NCBI GenBank assembly: GCA_014338405.1
Contig: JTDE01000251.1
Span: 96,957 to 160,956 of the forward strand
DNA: 64,000 bases
Reading direction: 5' to 3'
Source of the DNA: Paragonimus skrjabini miyazakii
Taxonomy: Eukaryota > Platyhelminthes > Trematoda > Plagiorchiida > Troglotrematidae
Shown piece by piece: positions 1 to 11,631 of the stretch. The notes beneath the pieces are model-generated. The model was not told the origin of the DNA. It ran no database searches and saw only the letters and a program-made list of their open reading frames with translations. The position numbers were made by a program, and so were the translations under genes. How positions within the stretch are numbered: position 1 is the stretch's first letter; every line of letters starts with the position of its first letter.

Positions 1-772
1 TTGCCGTATTTCTCGACCACGAAGGTGCGTTCGATTTGGTGGATCGATCTACACCTTTAGAGTCGCTTAAATGCGGGGGTGTACCGACCAATATGTGAAC
101 TTACTGTCAGCGCTTTACTCTCATACTTCTGCTCAGCTTAGGGTTTACGGTGAGCTGTCTGGCAGTTTCAGTAGTAGGAGCGGCGTTCGTCAAGGCCATC
201 CTCTTTCGCAATTTTTCTTCACTTTCGTCATGGACGAAATAATGGAAGAATTTCTGTGGGATTCAAATGATGCCGGTATGAATCTCCTACCTGGTGGAAA
301 GCTGACTGATCTTGATTATGCTGATGATAACTTTCAAGCGGTGCAAGCAACGCTAAACGCAATTTCACGTTCTGCTAAGTACTTCGGAATGCGCTTTGCA
401 GCCTCGAAATGCAAAGTGCTTCTGCAAGATTGTTGTGATTGCGTAGGTTTACTGTTAGATAATGAAGTCATGGGGGTTGTTGACCGGTTTGTATATCTTG
501 GAAGCTGCATCAACGGCGGCGGCGACGGAGGTGTAGGGAATGAGATAGAGGCTACAGCGGTGTTTACTAATCTGAGGCACTTATGGCGACAGAGAGGTAT
601 CTCTCTGAACTTAAGGGTCGCGTATATCAGACAACAGTGAGGGCTGTGTTACTTTACGGCAGCAAAACATGGTCCCTCAGGGTAGAAGACGTGAACCGTT
701 TTCAGGTGTTTCACCACCGATGTTTGCGTTCAGTCGCTCGTATCGGATGGCCCCAACGATTGAGCAACGTGT
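1..772 (+). pseudogene. RTE-clade (SR2-like) reverse transcriptase, broken fragment
   Basis: Decayed reverse transcriptase of an RTE-type non-LTR retrotransposon; such enzymes copy the element RNA at a nicked target. Read in order: a finger motif FLDHEGAFDLVD (around base 12), GVRQGHP (around 193), FTFVMDE (around 222), the catalytic box YADD at 317-328, CKVLLQD (around 412), and the C-terminal stretch WSLRVEDVNRFQVFHHRCLR (around 670) typical of SR2-like trematode elements. The frame shifts near base 70 and again near 600, so it is not translatable as one protein. The 5' part lies outside the window. It stops near 772, where an oppositely oriented RTE piece begins. A second, more diverged copy of the same region lies at 3.0-4.2 kb. 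Confidence 0.88.
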
Positions 773-1859
773 CGACCGAAGGAGAGAGGCTAGAACCGAA
801 TAAAACACGTCTTTGACACCGACGTCACAACAGCCAGTAGAAGAGTAAGCAGAAACAATGAATACATTTCTGAAGATCGTGCATCTAGAGCTGGCCTTAA
901 CGGAACCTGCCAGGCGGACGGTACAAAGTCTACTGTTAACAGGAATCCAATCTATCAATGCGGCTGCGGCCGTCGTGCTGAGGACTACACCTACTCCAGC
1001 CTGACATGTAACAGCGGCTGTGGAGTCACCCGAAGTGTATAACCAGTATCGGGTAGACAATGCGGGTGCTGTTAGTTCCATAAGCTGTTTAATGTCCTGG
1101 ATTCTAGTCTGCGAGATACAGCAGACATCGATATGCAACGAGTCTAACGTTCGTGCAAGAGCGGCTTGTTGACCTATCTGTTTTAGAGTGCGAGCGTTGA
1201 AGGCACCTATATTAATTCGCATTCTAGGTCTGAGCAAGGGACGAGGGAGGTCTGAAGCTAAATGGCAAGAGACGGAACTTACCGGCTCAGTGTTACCACG
1301 GTTAGCGACATCTGTTGTGGGACCTGTGGAGTAACTATCAGAAATGGAGGTCGGGAGGAGCCTGAGAACGAAATTTGATAGGACAGTGGGGGAGGGGTCA
1401 ACAGTGGCATGTTTTTACCTATCCACCCTGCTGTATGCAGCGGATAGGACGACCCGGTTTATACTGCGAGACAGCCGATGCAGTATGGAATTACTTGTGT
1501 TGTGACAATTCCTGGTTGTGTGTGGGCTGAGATACTTCCACGGCGCCCAAACCTAGACAGGAGAACGATTAGGGTTCCCAACCAAAGCCTTTGGCTCGAA
1601 AGCCTATACCGCAAGGCAGCGGGTGGGTGGCAGTGTACCAGACCTGGTTCATTTTTCGGAAGAAGATGCCAACCTTCTTCCAACCCTCAACCTGGAGGAC
1701 CAGAAGACTGGTTTTTCAGACCTCTACCTATTGGCCTGCCTGGCATAAGTGACTCTATCGGTGTGGTGGCCACACCGTCCAGTTTAGCCCAACAGGTCAT
1801 TGAGATGCGCAAGCCGTCACACCGCGTCAAGGTCCAGTCTCGTTGTGACGGCTATCATA
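773..1859 (-). pseudogene. RTE endonuclease (APE type) and 5' leader, truncated
   Basis: Minus-strand remnant of the 5' half of an RTE element. From about 1,237 down to 773 it reads an APE-like endonuclease start: INIGAFNARTLKQIGQQAAL, then CCISQTRIQD with the glutamate position changed to glutamine, AGVGVVLS, PVNSRLCTVRL and FIVSAYSSTG. The usual SETRIQD acid is therefore lost, and the histidine/aspartate-containing end is missing because the fragment breaks where the + strand RT starts. Bases about 1,240-1,859 are a non-coding leader without a good frame (stops near 1,260 and 1,440). It is head to head with the RT fragment and abuts a PLE at 1,860. The domain identification is firm; the exact ends are estimated. 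Confidence 0.8.
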
Positions 1860-2800
1860 CTACAAACGCTATGTTGATGATACATTAGTATTCAGTCGTT
1901 CCAAACAGTGCGACGCTTAAACAGTTGTCATCCAAACCTGAAGGTAACATGCGAATTTGAGGCTGATAATTGTTTGCCGTTTCTAGATATCCTCATAAAG
2001 CGCCGCGAAGATGGTTCTATTAAAAAACCATTTATAGGAAATCGACGTGGTCCGGTCAATACCCGAATTTTAGCAGTTTCACACCGGTCCATCATAAACG
2101 CGCACTAGTGAATACACTATTCACACGAGTAAGACGAATCTGTACACAGGATAGTTTTGCAAACGAATTAGACTTGACCACCTCTGTATTACAATCTAAT
2201 GAGTATCCGAAAAGCTTCATAGATAGACATAGTGGACCAAAACCACCTTCCGAACCGGTGATCACAGTGAGGAAAAAAGAAGGTTTATATAGAACTGTCT
2301 TTTAAAGGTGATTATAGCATGCAACAAACAACCCAAAGACTAGTGAATTCGATTAAACGAACGTTTAACGCAGCAGAACTCTGTGTATTAGCTCGGAGCC
2401 GGAAACTGCCTGTTCCTCCAATCAAAAGAGATCAGCCTGTCGGTGCCACCTCACATTGTGTCTACCAATTTACATGTAACTGCAAAGAATGTTACATGGA
2501 CAGAACCGAGAGGTGTTTGATCTCCAGAGTGAAGGAACATTTGCCTGAATGAGTTCAGAACTCAGTATTACCAAAGAACGACAATGTCTTTGACACACGC
2601 AAGCAGTCAGCGTCCGCAGTCGCAAGACACGTCCTAACCACTGGTCACGTTATAGACCCAGTTTGTGTATTCGGAATTCTGTTACGTCACTCCAATCCAA
2701 GATTCTTGCGGTTTTCTGAGGCTGTCTCAATCAATCGACTGAAGCCGACCCTGTGTGTTCAGAAACAATTGTTCGTGAACTTAACTCTTCCCTGGACCTA
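1860..2800 (+). pseudogene. Penelope-like element PLE-1: RT 3' part plus GIY-YIG endonuclease, broken
   Basis: Remnant of a Penelope-like element, which encodes a telomerase-related RT fused to a GIY-YIG nuclease. The fragment begins exactly at the catalytic segment YKRYVDDTLVFS (1,860-1,895). It then gives CEFEADNCLPFLDILIKR (around 1,950), LFTRVRRICTQDSF (around 2,113), IKRTFNAAELCVLARSRKLP (around 2,350), the nuclease part CVYQFTCNCKECYMDRTERC (around 2,460; the family YIG is YMD here) with VKEHLPEW, the SAVARHVLTTGH box (around 2,610), NPRFLRFSEA and a final NLTLPW. Frameshifts occur near 1,915, 2,030, 2,300 and 2,555. The 3' UTR carries a hammerhead ribozyme. Everything before the palm motif is gone. 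Confidence 0.9.
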
Positions 2801-2886
2801 GTGACCTTTCCTAACCCACCGACTGGCTATTCACCCTACCCCCCTAATTGTTCGATATAAAACAACCGTTTCATGTTATTGTAACT

Positions 2887-2927
2887 TTGGTACTGATGAG
2901 TCAATACGAAATTCTTGCATCTACCAA
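2887..2927 (+). ncRNA. Minimal hammerhead ribozyme in PLE-1 3' UTR
   Basis: A 41-nt self-cleaving RNA motif of type I topology. Stem I is TTGGTA (2,887-2,892) with TACCAA (2,922-2,927), six perfect pairs. The core CTGATGA is at 2,893-2,899. Stem II is GT-CAAT-AC (2,900-2,907), only two pairs with a four-base loop, followed by GAAA (2,908-2,911). Stem III is A-T plus T-A closing TCTTGC, and the predicted cleavage is after C2921. Every conserved core base is present. Very short stems II and III are what has been described for hammerheads in Penelope-like elements, which often work as dimers. Cleavage activity is inferred, not shown. Confidence 0.75.
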
Positions 2928-3009
2928 TTTTCTTGTCGTAACCGTTTTGTTCAAATTTCTGCAAGGAGTGAATTGCTTTAAATCTTTTGCTAAAGGATAT
3001 GATGGTGGG

Positions 3010-4195
3010 CTGTCCACGGCACTCACTGAATTGCGGCGTGAACTTCTTACCTGGTGGAGGACTGATTGATGTTATTTTGCTGACAACGAGTTATTGCCGT
3101 TTTTTACTTTCCAAGTAGCACATACATTGCTAAGCGCTATTTCGCCTTTTGTTAGTACTTCGGAATGCACTCTGCAACCTCAAAGTGCAATGTGGATCTG
3201 GAAGATTGCTGTAATTATGTAAATTTAATGTTGGATAATGAAGTTATGGAGGTTGTTGTTCGGTTTGTCTACTTTGGAATCTCCATCATCGCCGGCGATG
3301 TGGGGAATTGAAATAGAAGTGTGTATCTCTAAAGCTAAAACCATTTTGGCTTACTTAGAACACATCTGACGATAGAGGTGCATCTCTCTGATGCTTAACC
3401 TTTGCGGGTGTAAGGCGATAGTGTTGACTGTATTACTTTACGGCAGCAAAACTTGGCCATTCACGGTTGAAGATATGAACAGACTTCAGATACTTGACGA
3501 ATGATGTCTGTGTTTGGTCGCTCTTATCGGGTGGCACCAACGAGTAACGAAGAGGTTTGGAAGCGGTTATTTGGTGGTGATTGTCAGTCGAGTTCTTTTG
3601 TTCAATCCTTACATTTGTACAGATTTAGATGATTTGGTCATGTGTTATGGATGCCAGCTAATTGTATGCACTCTTTGCTGACGCTGCAGCCGGCTGGCAT
3701 AGGATACGAGGTGAACAGATGATAACTAGACTTAGTGAAATAAATTCGTTCATCAAGAGGTTGGCCACTGTGGGTCGGGTTCGTCTCCCGTCCAGAAAGT
3801 TTGCGACCCTCAGAGTTGGTGGTTGAAGACGTTAAGTGAGATGGCCGCCGAGTGGCGTGAATGTTGTCGTTGTTTGACCAAGTTGTCTGTGAGGTCAATG
3901 CACTTGATGATGCTGGGCAGTGAATGCCGTAAGAACGTTGTCCTGCTGATGGCGCCTGGCTTTCACTTATAGCTCGGTTGTTTGTTTGCAAGGTGTAGGC
4001 ACTTTGACGCTGGATGTTTGAATATAGGCGTAGCTATTTTTAGTAATTAGGTCCCTTTTCTTCCCCTTCTCTTTTCTTCCCTCTACTTGTACTAGGTTTT
4101 CTGTTTTCACTCATGGTTTTGTAGCAGTTAATTTTAGAGTGAACTACCGATGTATTGTTGTTTATGATGATGCTGGTGGCGGAGTACAGGGTCAC
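3010..4195 (+). pseudogene. Second RTE (SR2-like) copy: RT 3' half and 3' UTR
   Basis: A second, heavily mutated copy of the same RTE family as bases 1-772. Nucleotide similarity starts near 3,010 (LLTWWRTD corresponds to LLPGGKLTD of the first copy), but the YADD box is destroyed. It continues through the STSECTL and LDNEVMEVV region, then VLLYGSKTWPFTVEDMNRLQ (around 3,420), and a C-terminal part absent from the first copy: FGHVL-like (around 3,630), VGRVRLP (around 3,775), WLKTLSEMAAEWRECCRCL (around 3,820). The segment 3,970-4,195 is the 3' UTR, starting TAGCTCGGTTGTTTG, and recurs alone at 21.2 kb. Many stops and frameshifts. Confidence 0.82.
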
Positions 4196-5499
4196 AAGTG
4201 GACTATGTACATAGATGAGAGTATGTAGGGTCTGTGTGTGGATCTTGTTACATGATTAGACATAGGTTTGGTTTCGTTTAGATGAAGCTGATGTCGATCA
4301 TCTCCATGAATTTCGTTGAGTAACTTGCTGTGTACTTACAAATGGACTTAATCTGGAACTAGGAAATTATCATCGTGTACTACCGTCATATCGGACCGAA
4401 AGTTTTTCAAATCTCTTTGAATGCTTACTATCTTTCGTCGCAGGGCTGCAGAACATTAGAAGTGAACAGTGAAGCTGATGTGAGTGTATGTGAACAAAAG
4501 CGCATTTTGGAATGAAACGCTAATGAATAGCAAACACTTTCAAATAAATCACGGATAGTGGGTCTCCTGGATTTTCTGGAACATCCTTGGTATAGTGCTG
4601 CTAATATGTCTTCCAGAATGAAGTAACTCTGAATTTGTGAACGTTGGCTGTGAATTGATAGACCTTGGGTTTGAGTCCTTGTGGTTTGCTGATAGCAGTT
4701 GCCACCAAGAAGTGTAAACAAAACATCGTCACGCTAACTCACACATGAAGAGGTTATGATCGTCTCGCCGCTCGTTCAAGAGGAACAAGATGTGATCTGA
4801 CAGTGTTAAGTGAGAAACGTTAGAAAGGGCAGCATTTGAAATGACGTGATCATTCTATATAAACAACAGTTCTTTCGCATGATGACGTTTCGTCTGTGCA
4901 CGCCAGTGGCAGATAAGTTAACAAGATCACCCTTGAACATCTACCAGTCACGTGAGAGAATACAACCTTGTTGAATTTGAGTTCTGTCCCATTCCTGGAT
5001 TAATTGCTCAGTAGGTCCACGGTTGTATTTGATTCCGTTACTTTGCAACTTTTGAAACAGGACTGTTATTATTTTGCAGATCAAAGCGTTAAGTTAGGCT
5101 AAGAAACACCCATGTTTATTGAATATATTTTGGACAAGACATATGTTAGCATTTAGTATCCTTTTGGTGTACTGATGTGTGTTTCAGTGGTAAACTGGGT
5201 CGTATTTACAGCGAAGGTAACTTATCTGTACATTTTAATTGTTGCACAGACATACAACTGGACGTTTTTTGAGGAACCGGAGATGTTTATATAGTTCTTT
5301 TGTGGACGATTTGATTTTGTTCGTGTAGCTAGTGCCTGAGTAGCACTGTCTAAGATTAAAGTGACATAACAGTTGAGGCTAACCCAACTGGTAATAAATG
5401 ATATTTTTAGCGTAACTTCAAGTGTTTGGTTGCAGTTGTAAGCTATAATAAATCCAATGATCCTGTTTAATAAATGTCCTTGTTATTTTTCATACGAAG
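4196..5499. other. Non-coding, probably TTC8 intron
   Basis: I see no exon, RNA gene or recognisable repeat here. A minus-strand frame at 4,428-4,721 has no family features. The preceding TTC8 exons were sought here (a codon run for the conserved EAYNNLA segment) and not found, so this interval and the retroelement cluster before it most likely lie in one long intron. Confidence 0.5.
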
Positions 5500-5583
5500 G
5501 CGAAATCGCTTTATCATACAGCCTGTCAACTGGCCCCCGATATGTTTGAGGCACACAGCAATTCAGCGTTACTTGCAGAACAA
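5500..5583 (+). CDS. TTC8: TTC8 (BBS8) penultimate coding exon
   Basis: An 84-nt exon of exactly 28 codons in phase 0. It is preceded by a pyrimidine-rich acceptor (TTATTTTTCATACGAAG, AG at 5,498-5,499) and followed by donor GTGAGT at 5,584. The translation ends in the conserved TTC8 segment TACQLAPDMFEAHSNSALLA, which lines up with TASSLAPHMYEPHFNFA of the vertebrate protein. TTC8/BBS8 is a tetratricopeptide-repeat subunit of the BBSome, the ciliary membrane-protein coat complex. The next exon continues it in frame across a 1,092-bp intron. Upstream exons are not in the window; the retroelement cluster at 0-4.2 kb would sit in the preceding intron. The splice sites are inferred from sequence; there is no transcript evidence. 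Confidence 0.82.
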
Positions 5584-6675
5584 GTGAGTCATTTCGTCTT
5601 TTTTATTTTATCGTGTTTAGGTCTCACTCCCAAGTTATAATTGCAACGTGTATTAGGTTCTGTAATGAGGCACCTACCACCTGGTCAATAGAACTGAAGA
5701 TTAGTATGCATGCTAATTGTAATCATTTACAACCGAGATATATCTTTCACCCGATGCCAAGGTGCTCTGCGAATGATTGTCACACTTTTCTTCATTCTAA
5801 GCTGATCCGTTAAGTGCAAGGAATTTTCTGAATGTCAGAGGTGTATGGCCAACAGAAGTTTGTATTTGTCATTGGGTTTAATTACGCTTTGTTTCTTTTT
5901 GTTTTGTACTGTATTACGTATTTTGCTCCCCCTTTGAATTTGCATAACTTCTTGCTAAAGTCTGTAAAAGTGTAATAGTCACATCTGTGCTGCTTTTTTG
6001 ATCGTTCTTCCAAATGTACGGATGTGTATTCTTATGTGACAGGACATTTCATTTCTTTCAAGCATTTTACATCCTGCGGCAAGTTTTTAATGCTAACTAC
6101 TTTAGGTTTTCCCTTGCGGGGTAGACATCCAATGACACGTATAAAACCACTTAATTTTCTACAGTTAATTCTGCTACCGTAGGTCGCAGATGTTCAAAGT
6201 TTCGCTTCAACTTTAGGATATTTACACGTTGTGTTAGTGGAGTGGACCGTTCGATGTCCGCCAATTCCTAGTAAATTACTGAAAAGAAGTCGCAACAATG
6301 ACTGTGACGAAACTGTGTAACTATTTTGGCAAGTAACCTATGAGAGAAGACTGGTACGTGGCACCTCTTCCGTTGAAATCTTAATTTACCACTTCTTCAC
6401 GTTTTTAGCAAGTTGATCAAAGTACTTTGGTATCAGGCTGTTCCTTTTCAACACATTTTACACACCTGGCGGGTACGCTTTAGAAGGTTCCTGACTCGTG
6501 ATTAGATGAGGACTAACGGTTAGCTAGCCTAAACCAGAGTTCAACTGTACTTTTCCTCATCTGTTAGTTCACATCAAGTGTTTCAAACATGCGGAAAACG
6601 ACGCACTTCCTCTGCACTTATCCCGTATTATTTGATGTGACTTATTACGCAGTTCATGTTATTTTCTCTTTACAG
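5584..6675 (+). other. TTC8 last intron
   Basis: A GT-AG intron of 1,092 bp: donor GTGAGT at 5,584-5,589 and acceptor TTTTCTCTTTACAG ending at 6,675. No repeat or RNA gene is recognised inside it. Open frames at 5,613-5,813 and 6,589-6,675 are chance. Confidence 0.75.
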
Positions 6676-6792
6676 CTTGGTGATCTTCAGACAAGTTATC
6701 AGTTGACTAGACGTGCTTTAGCAATCTTTCCAAACAACGCTGAGATGTTGCATCTGTTACGGCGGCTCTATGACTTCTTTCAGTCTACGTGA
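6676..6792 (+). CDS. TTC8: TTC8 (BBS8) last coding exon
   Basis: Terminal exon of 38 codons and a TGA stop (6,790-6,792). It starts right after a strong acceptor and continues phase 0 from the exon at 5,500-5,583. The protein begins LGDLQTSYQLTRRALAIFP and ends HLLRRLYDFFQST. Vertebrate TTC8 ends with GDLQRSYVAAQKSEAAFP followed by HLIKQLRQHF at the same spacing, so orthology is well supported. The helix pair is the last TPR-like unit of a BBSome subunit. No AATAAA lies in the next 150 bases; GATAAA at 6,861 and ATAAAT near 6,930 are the nearest polyadenylation-like signals. Together the two exons give the last 66 residues of the protein. Confidence 0.85.
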   Translation, partial: LGDLQTSYQLTRRALAIFPNNAEMLHLLRRLYDFFQST

Positions 6793-8843
6793 TTGAACTA
6801 AACACAAATACTTGGGTGTTTACCGGCATGTGCTTTTAAGCATGGTGTGCACGTGACCCGGATAAAATTGAACATTCGTTGTCAACTTTGTACAATCAGT
6901 AGTTTTGTTACATATTTAATGCATTGCTGATAAATACTGTTCAGTAATGATTTCCTTCTGCATTTAAATTTACAGTTTAAGTACGAGGTACTTTTGAATA
7001 TGCTGAAGCTTTTACGTTATAAGTATGATGGATCTCATTCAAAGTGAAGATTTTTCCTTTTGTACTCTGCATCATTTTGTTAATGTTAGACGACCCTTAA
7101 ATGTAAACCAATCGTTTTTTAAAACCGGTTGAGCAAAAATAGTTAACGAGAGTAACATTGATAGGTAACTGGAAATGTTTGCTGTCCACACATAGTGTAG
7201 TCGGTATTTGTGTGACTTAGTTTTCGAAATACCCTTTTCAATTTTTGAACTGACTTTTCAAACCAAATCTATATATGTATCCGTGGATATTGAGGCGTTT
7301 ATCGTTTATGTCCAGTTTTTGCGTTCGCTTTCATAACTGGTTGTCCATTTCCTGATATCTGTCATCCTTGGTCGTACCTTAACCTGAAATTTCAGAAGTT
7401 TCCAGTTATTAGTTTACCGATTGGAATCATAACTGCTATTTGTGAGAGGGCATTGCAAATATTTCAGCCAATATCTCTAGTTAGTACCGAATAGGTAAGG
7501 AGAATAGGGCTACTCATACTCAGGGTCCACTTTCAGATGACTTTGGGTACCAGTGGAATCGTGGGTACTAATCTGGTCACGGATCATAGACGACCGTTGG
7601 TGAAAAATAAATTGTAGACAGTGAGTGGAGATGGATATTACATGCGAGTGCACAAATGACGAACAACAGAGGAATTTGTAAATAATAGGAGCTTAGTGCT
7701 GACGTACAATCAACCAGGGTTTGAAAGTCATAGAATGGTTGTACTGTCTGTAATTGTATGTTCATGAGTGATTGCACATAAGCGACTCACTAGCTTAATT
7801 GTATAGAATATGGTTTATCGAATAGACAAGCCGCTCTATAACATTAAAAATATTTCATCTCTGGTGACTTACTTCGTCTCACTGAATCAAAATCGTGGTA
7901 GTTATATGTGTGAAGTGTACTCAAGAGAGGTAACAAAGTTTACCAACAGAAAAGTATGGAGCAAACGACCTGTATGCTGGTTTTTCCGAAGCAAATGTTC
8001 TCTTGGGGTCACAGATTAACGTTACTAGGTCGATTACGTTGTTTTCTTCTGGAGCAATCGGGCAAATGTGATTGAACACTTGTTATGGTAGTTCAGTCTC
8101 GCATCACGTGAGATGAACATCGCCGTGATCAGTATGGATATCCCAAGGTAACATGGTAAGGTTGCACAATTTTACTTATTTCATAAGGTAAGGTAACTTG
8201 AGTAACTACTGGAATTGGTTGAATTATGTTCCAGCACTTAAGGCCGTAGCTGAAATATGAGAAACTTTTTAGTTGAAACCCAGCGCTCTGTTACATACGG
8301 TTGATCCTAGTGACCATCAATGAGATACCGGGTAATTCTTCCACTTTAGTTCGATCTCCTCGATACTATCCAAGGGTTTGAGCCCGAAATCTGTTGATAT
8401 GTTGTTAAGTACCTAGACATACTCATCAAACCAAATAGTCAAAGACACCGGGGTTCGTGGCAGGTATTTGAATATTTTCACCTGGTCGTGTTTTTATTAT
8501 TCCTCTAAAGGTATTCAGTTATTTGTTGCGTCGAGCATATTCGTGGAAATGACTTGTTTTTACTGTACTAAACCATGCGCCAAACCAGCTTCAGTTACCT
8601 CAGAGTTGTTGAAACCATCAATTTTAGGCATGTAACAACTCATATCCAAATTGTTCCGAACGGTGAACCCAATGACATGGATTACTCCAATCTAGTCAAC
8701 ATTTGTGTGATTAAGAGAAGTGATTTACTTTCTGAAATAGATGTTGCGTTTGACTGTTAAATTAGTATTGAAAACGAATCACAATTTCTCTTATTTTCAT
8801 CAAAGAGGTCACCGACATTTACGATGAATTTCGTGTTTTCCAG

Positions 8844-8870
8844 ATAACTGCCACGTGTGGTAGCAGTTAT
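8844..8870. repeat. Small imperfect palindrome
   Basis: ATAACTGC at 8,844-8,851 is repeated inverted as GCAGTTAT at 8,863-8,870, and the inner bases are also partly symmetric (CACGTG core). It could be a cruciform or a protein site; nothing nearby assigns a role. Confidence 0.5.
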
Positions 8871-11249
8871 ACACACAATGTAAAGCAACTACCGCATTAA
8901 CGCTGAACGTGTAACATGTGAATCTAATGAAGTAACTGGAATGGAATTTTGAACACAGCTCCAGAACTAGGTATTAACTTTGACTAGGTTCACATGCAAC
9001 AACTCGACTTTAGCGTGTTCTGAAGCACTGGCTTTTGGAGTAGTGAACCTCGTGGAAAGTAAAGCGGACAATGGGAGTTTTAACCAATCAAATGCTGGTG
9101 AAGAATAATTTCTTGATGAGAGGGAACGTTATTCGGATTTTTAGACCTAACAAAACATTGCTATTAGAAAGTTGCAAGACGGAATAATTGGAATAGTAAA
9201 CACAGTAGGGACTGTCGGAAAGAGAACATATCCTACAGGTGACTGTGCAATAACTAGCTGCTACACTATGCGTAAGATAAGGTTTGGTTGACTGAAAGTT
9301 AACAAAATCGACAAGCTTCAAACTTTGAAAACTCAACCACATAGCATGTTGTTCTTTACGGAGATACTTTGTGGTTTTTCCACGAGGTTCATACCTGAAC
9401 TGGGCAATCTATTTAGGGGATATTTTACCAAAACCATGCTTTAAGTGAACCTGATACTATCGCTGTGCATTGGTTAACTAAAAGTTAACAGATGGTTTTC
9501 GTGGATATTGCTGTAGAATACTAAATGATCAGTTTTGTTCGTTTTTTAGAAGAAATATCTACCCAAATCATCGGAAACGTTTTGTAACAGTTTGCGGCAA
9601 TTTGTTACTTCTTTTCTCCCCATCGCCTGTGTAAGTTGTTGTTTCGCTTCCAAGAAGCTGACAACATGAATAGTTTCATTTCTGAAGACATATTTTAGAC
9701 AAGGACTCATAGTACTGTGATGTTTTCATTCCAAAAAGTGTGTTGCAGGATCCAACAATTAATAGTATTCACAATGATCTTAGATGTGAAATGTTCAGTC
9801 GCCATTTAGTAAACCCAATTTTTAGCTGTTAATTCAGCTGAGTAATTTTGGTTGCGGTATTTTAGTTAGTCCAAATCTATTCCTTTATAGTACTGTTTTC
9901 TCAACCAACCTTTTGTTTCTCTCAGTTTTCTTCTATCGTGCGATGAAGGATGTGCCAACTTGCGGTTTGTGAACGGTTTGACCCTACTCGGCTACCGACA
10001 AATCTCTGTTCCACTTATTTATGTTGCAGAAATTTTCAAATTCTTTCCCTTCTAATTTTTCCCTAACGGCATTTTGCATGGTATGATTGTAGTATGGTAA
10101 GCGATGTATCAAACAATGGCCTCTAGTATCAGTTATAGGTAAAGGGAAACGAAACTCATTAAAAATTGATTAGTAATTAAGCTCCACTCACTGAGTACGA
10201 GTGTCCTACACTTGGCTGAAAGCGGTAAACTTCAAGTGTCCCCAAGCGATTTTATTTATTGTTTTCCAAGTTTCAGCAGCCTGAATACCCGACCATCTGA
10301 CATATTTTGTCTCCTTATTGTCGTGCATTTGGCCGAGTCAAAACGTAAACTGTGACAAGAGCGACACTAACCGATTTTAGCTCATTAGAGAAACGACACA
10401 TTTATTATGGAGAAACAGCAGTGTCTACGTTGAGTTTCAGTCGTTTGTCTTGATCGGCCAATTCAACGTTACTTTTTACAGCCTCGTTTCGCTTAATTTA
10501 AATCAGACACATTCGGACAAATCGTTTTAATCATCAGCCCCTTACAAACAAGCGACTGTCACTGTTCTGTTTTGCAGTCGTTGATCAGTCCCAATTCCGT
10601 TCGTATTAGTTTTCATGTGAACCTTGATTAGCTGCATCCTGTTTACTGAAAAGTCCCTCCACTTCAACTTTGCCACACTTTTGGCGGAATGCTGCATAAA
10701 AGGTTTTGTTCATCATCTAGCGCATTTTATTGTTCCTCCACTTTTTTCAAATAGCTCGCAATCACTGTACTTTGTGAAAGTTACCTGGAAATTCACCAGC
10801 AATGTGTTCAGAAGTGTGGTTTCTGTTCAGTAAACAGGACCAACTTAGTCATTGTGGTGCGTAAGCTTGCTGTTGTTTTCTGAAAAGCAAATACCCTTGG
10901 TAGCTCGTTTAGCTACATATCGGCCTCTAGAAAGTTATGAACAACCTATAAAGCAACACAATATCAAGTTCAACTTGGAGCAGACATAATCTGCAGAAAG
11001 TATCCCCGTATGAAACAACTAAATCTTTTGCTGTTTCATTTCAGTTTTTAGCATTGAAGCGCATTTCTTATGAAAGATAGTGAACTTAAAATTATTACAC
11101 AATTATTGTAGAATAGGTGTTGATCAGCATGAATTAATAACTGTCACGAAAGGTCACCCTCTTAAGTAAAAATTCGATTAAAAGTTTGTCGTACAAGTGC
11201 ACTTTCACGTACCATTTGCACTATGTTGTTGTTCTATATAGGGATTGAC

Positions 11250-11298
11250 AGTCATACTAATAGTCAGTCATAATAATAGTCAGTCAGCAGTCATAATA
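11250..11298 (+). repeat. Degenerate short tandem repeat, TAGTCAGTCATAA units
   Basis: Three to four imperfect repeats of a unit containing AGTCAGTCATAATAATAG. A minor local expansion with no evident function. Confidence 0.6.
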
Positions 11299-11631
11299 CC
11301 CAAAGCAAAACCTTATAGATTAACTCGCCATGTTGTTTGATAATTAATGTGTACAACGAGTTTTTGGTTGCTGGCAGATGTTCATTTGAAGACGTACATT
11401 TTTTTTCGGCTTAATCAAATAAGAAGATGCATTTTTACAACGGCATATTAACACTTGTCAATAATGACACTGAAGCATGTCATTACTTACACACCAGTTG
11501 TATTCATGAATTTGTTTATTTATTGAAAACGACAGAGTTACAGTCTCATGGAGTAAAGAAACAAACTAAAAAGTTCGTTGAACAATGGCGACATTGTCTC
11601 CTGAGCAGAAACAAAATTTCGAATTGAGAAT

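Larger units (their letters stand above)
6793..11631. other. Non-coding AT-rich DNA
   Basis: TTC8 3' UTR at the start, then almost 5 kb without a supported gene. The open frames present are short (at most 84 codons) and lack splice context or family motifs. Only a small hairpin (8,844-8,870) and a short degenerate tandem motif (11,250-11,298) stand out. Confidence 0.55.

Noticed and set aside
677..770. Continuation of the minus-strand endonuclease frame beyond the junction
   Set aside because: The plus strand here matches the RTE reverse transcriptase strongly (VNRFQVFHHRCLRSVARIGW), so the minus reading is a shadow past the breakpoint.
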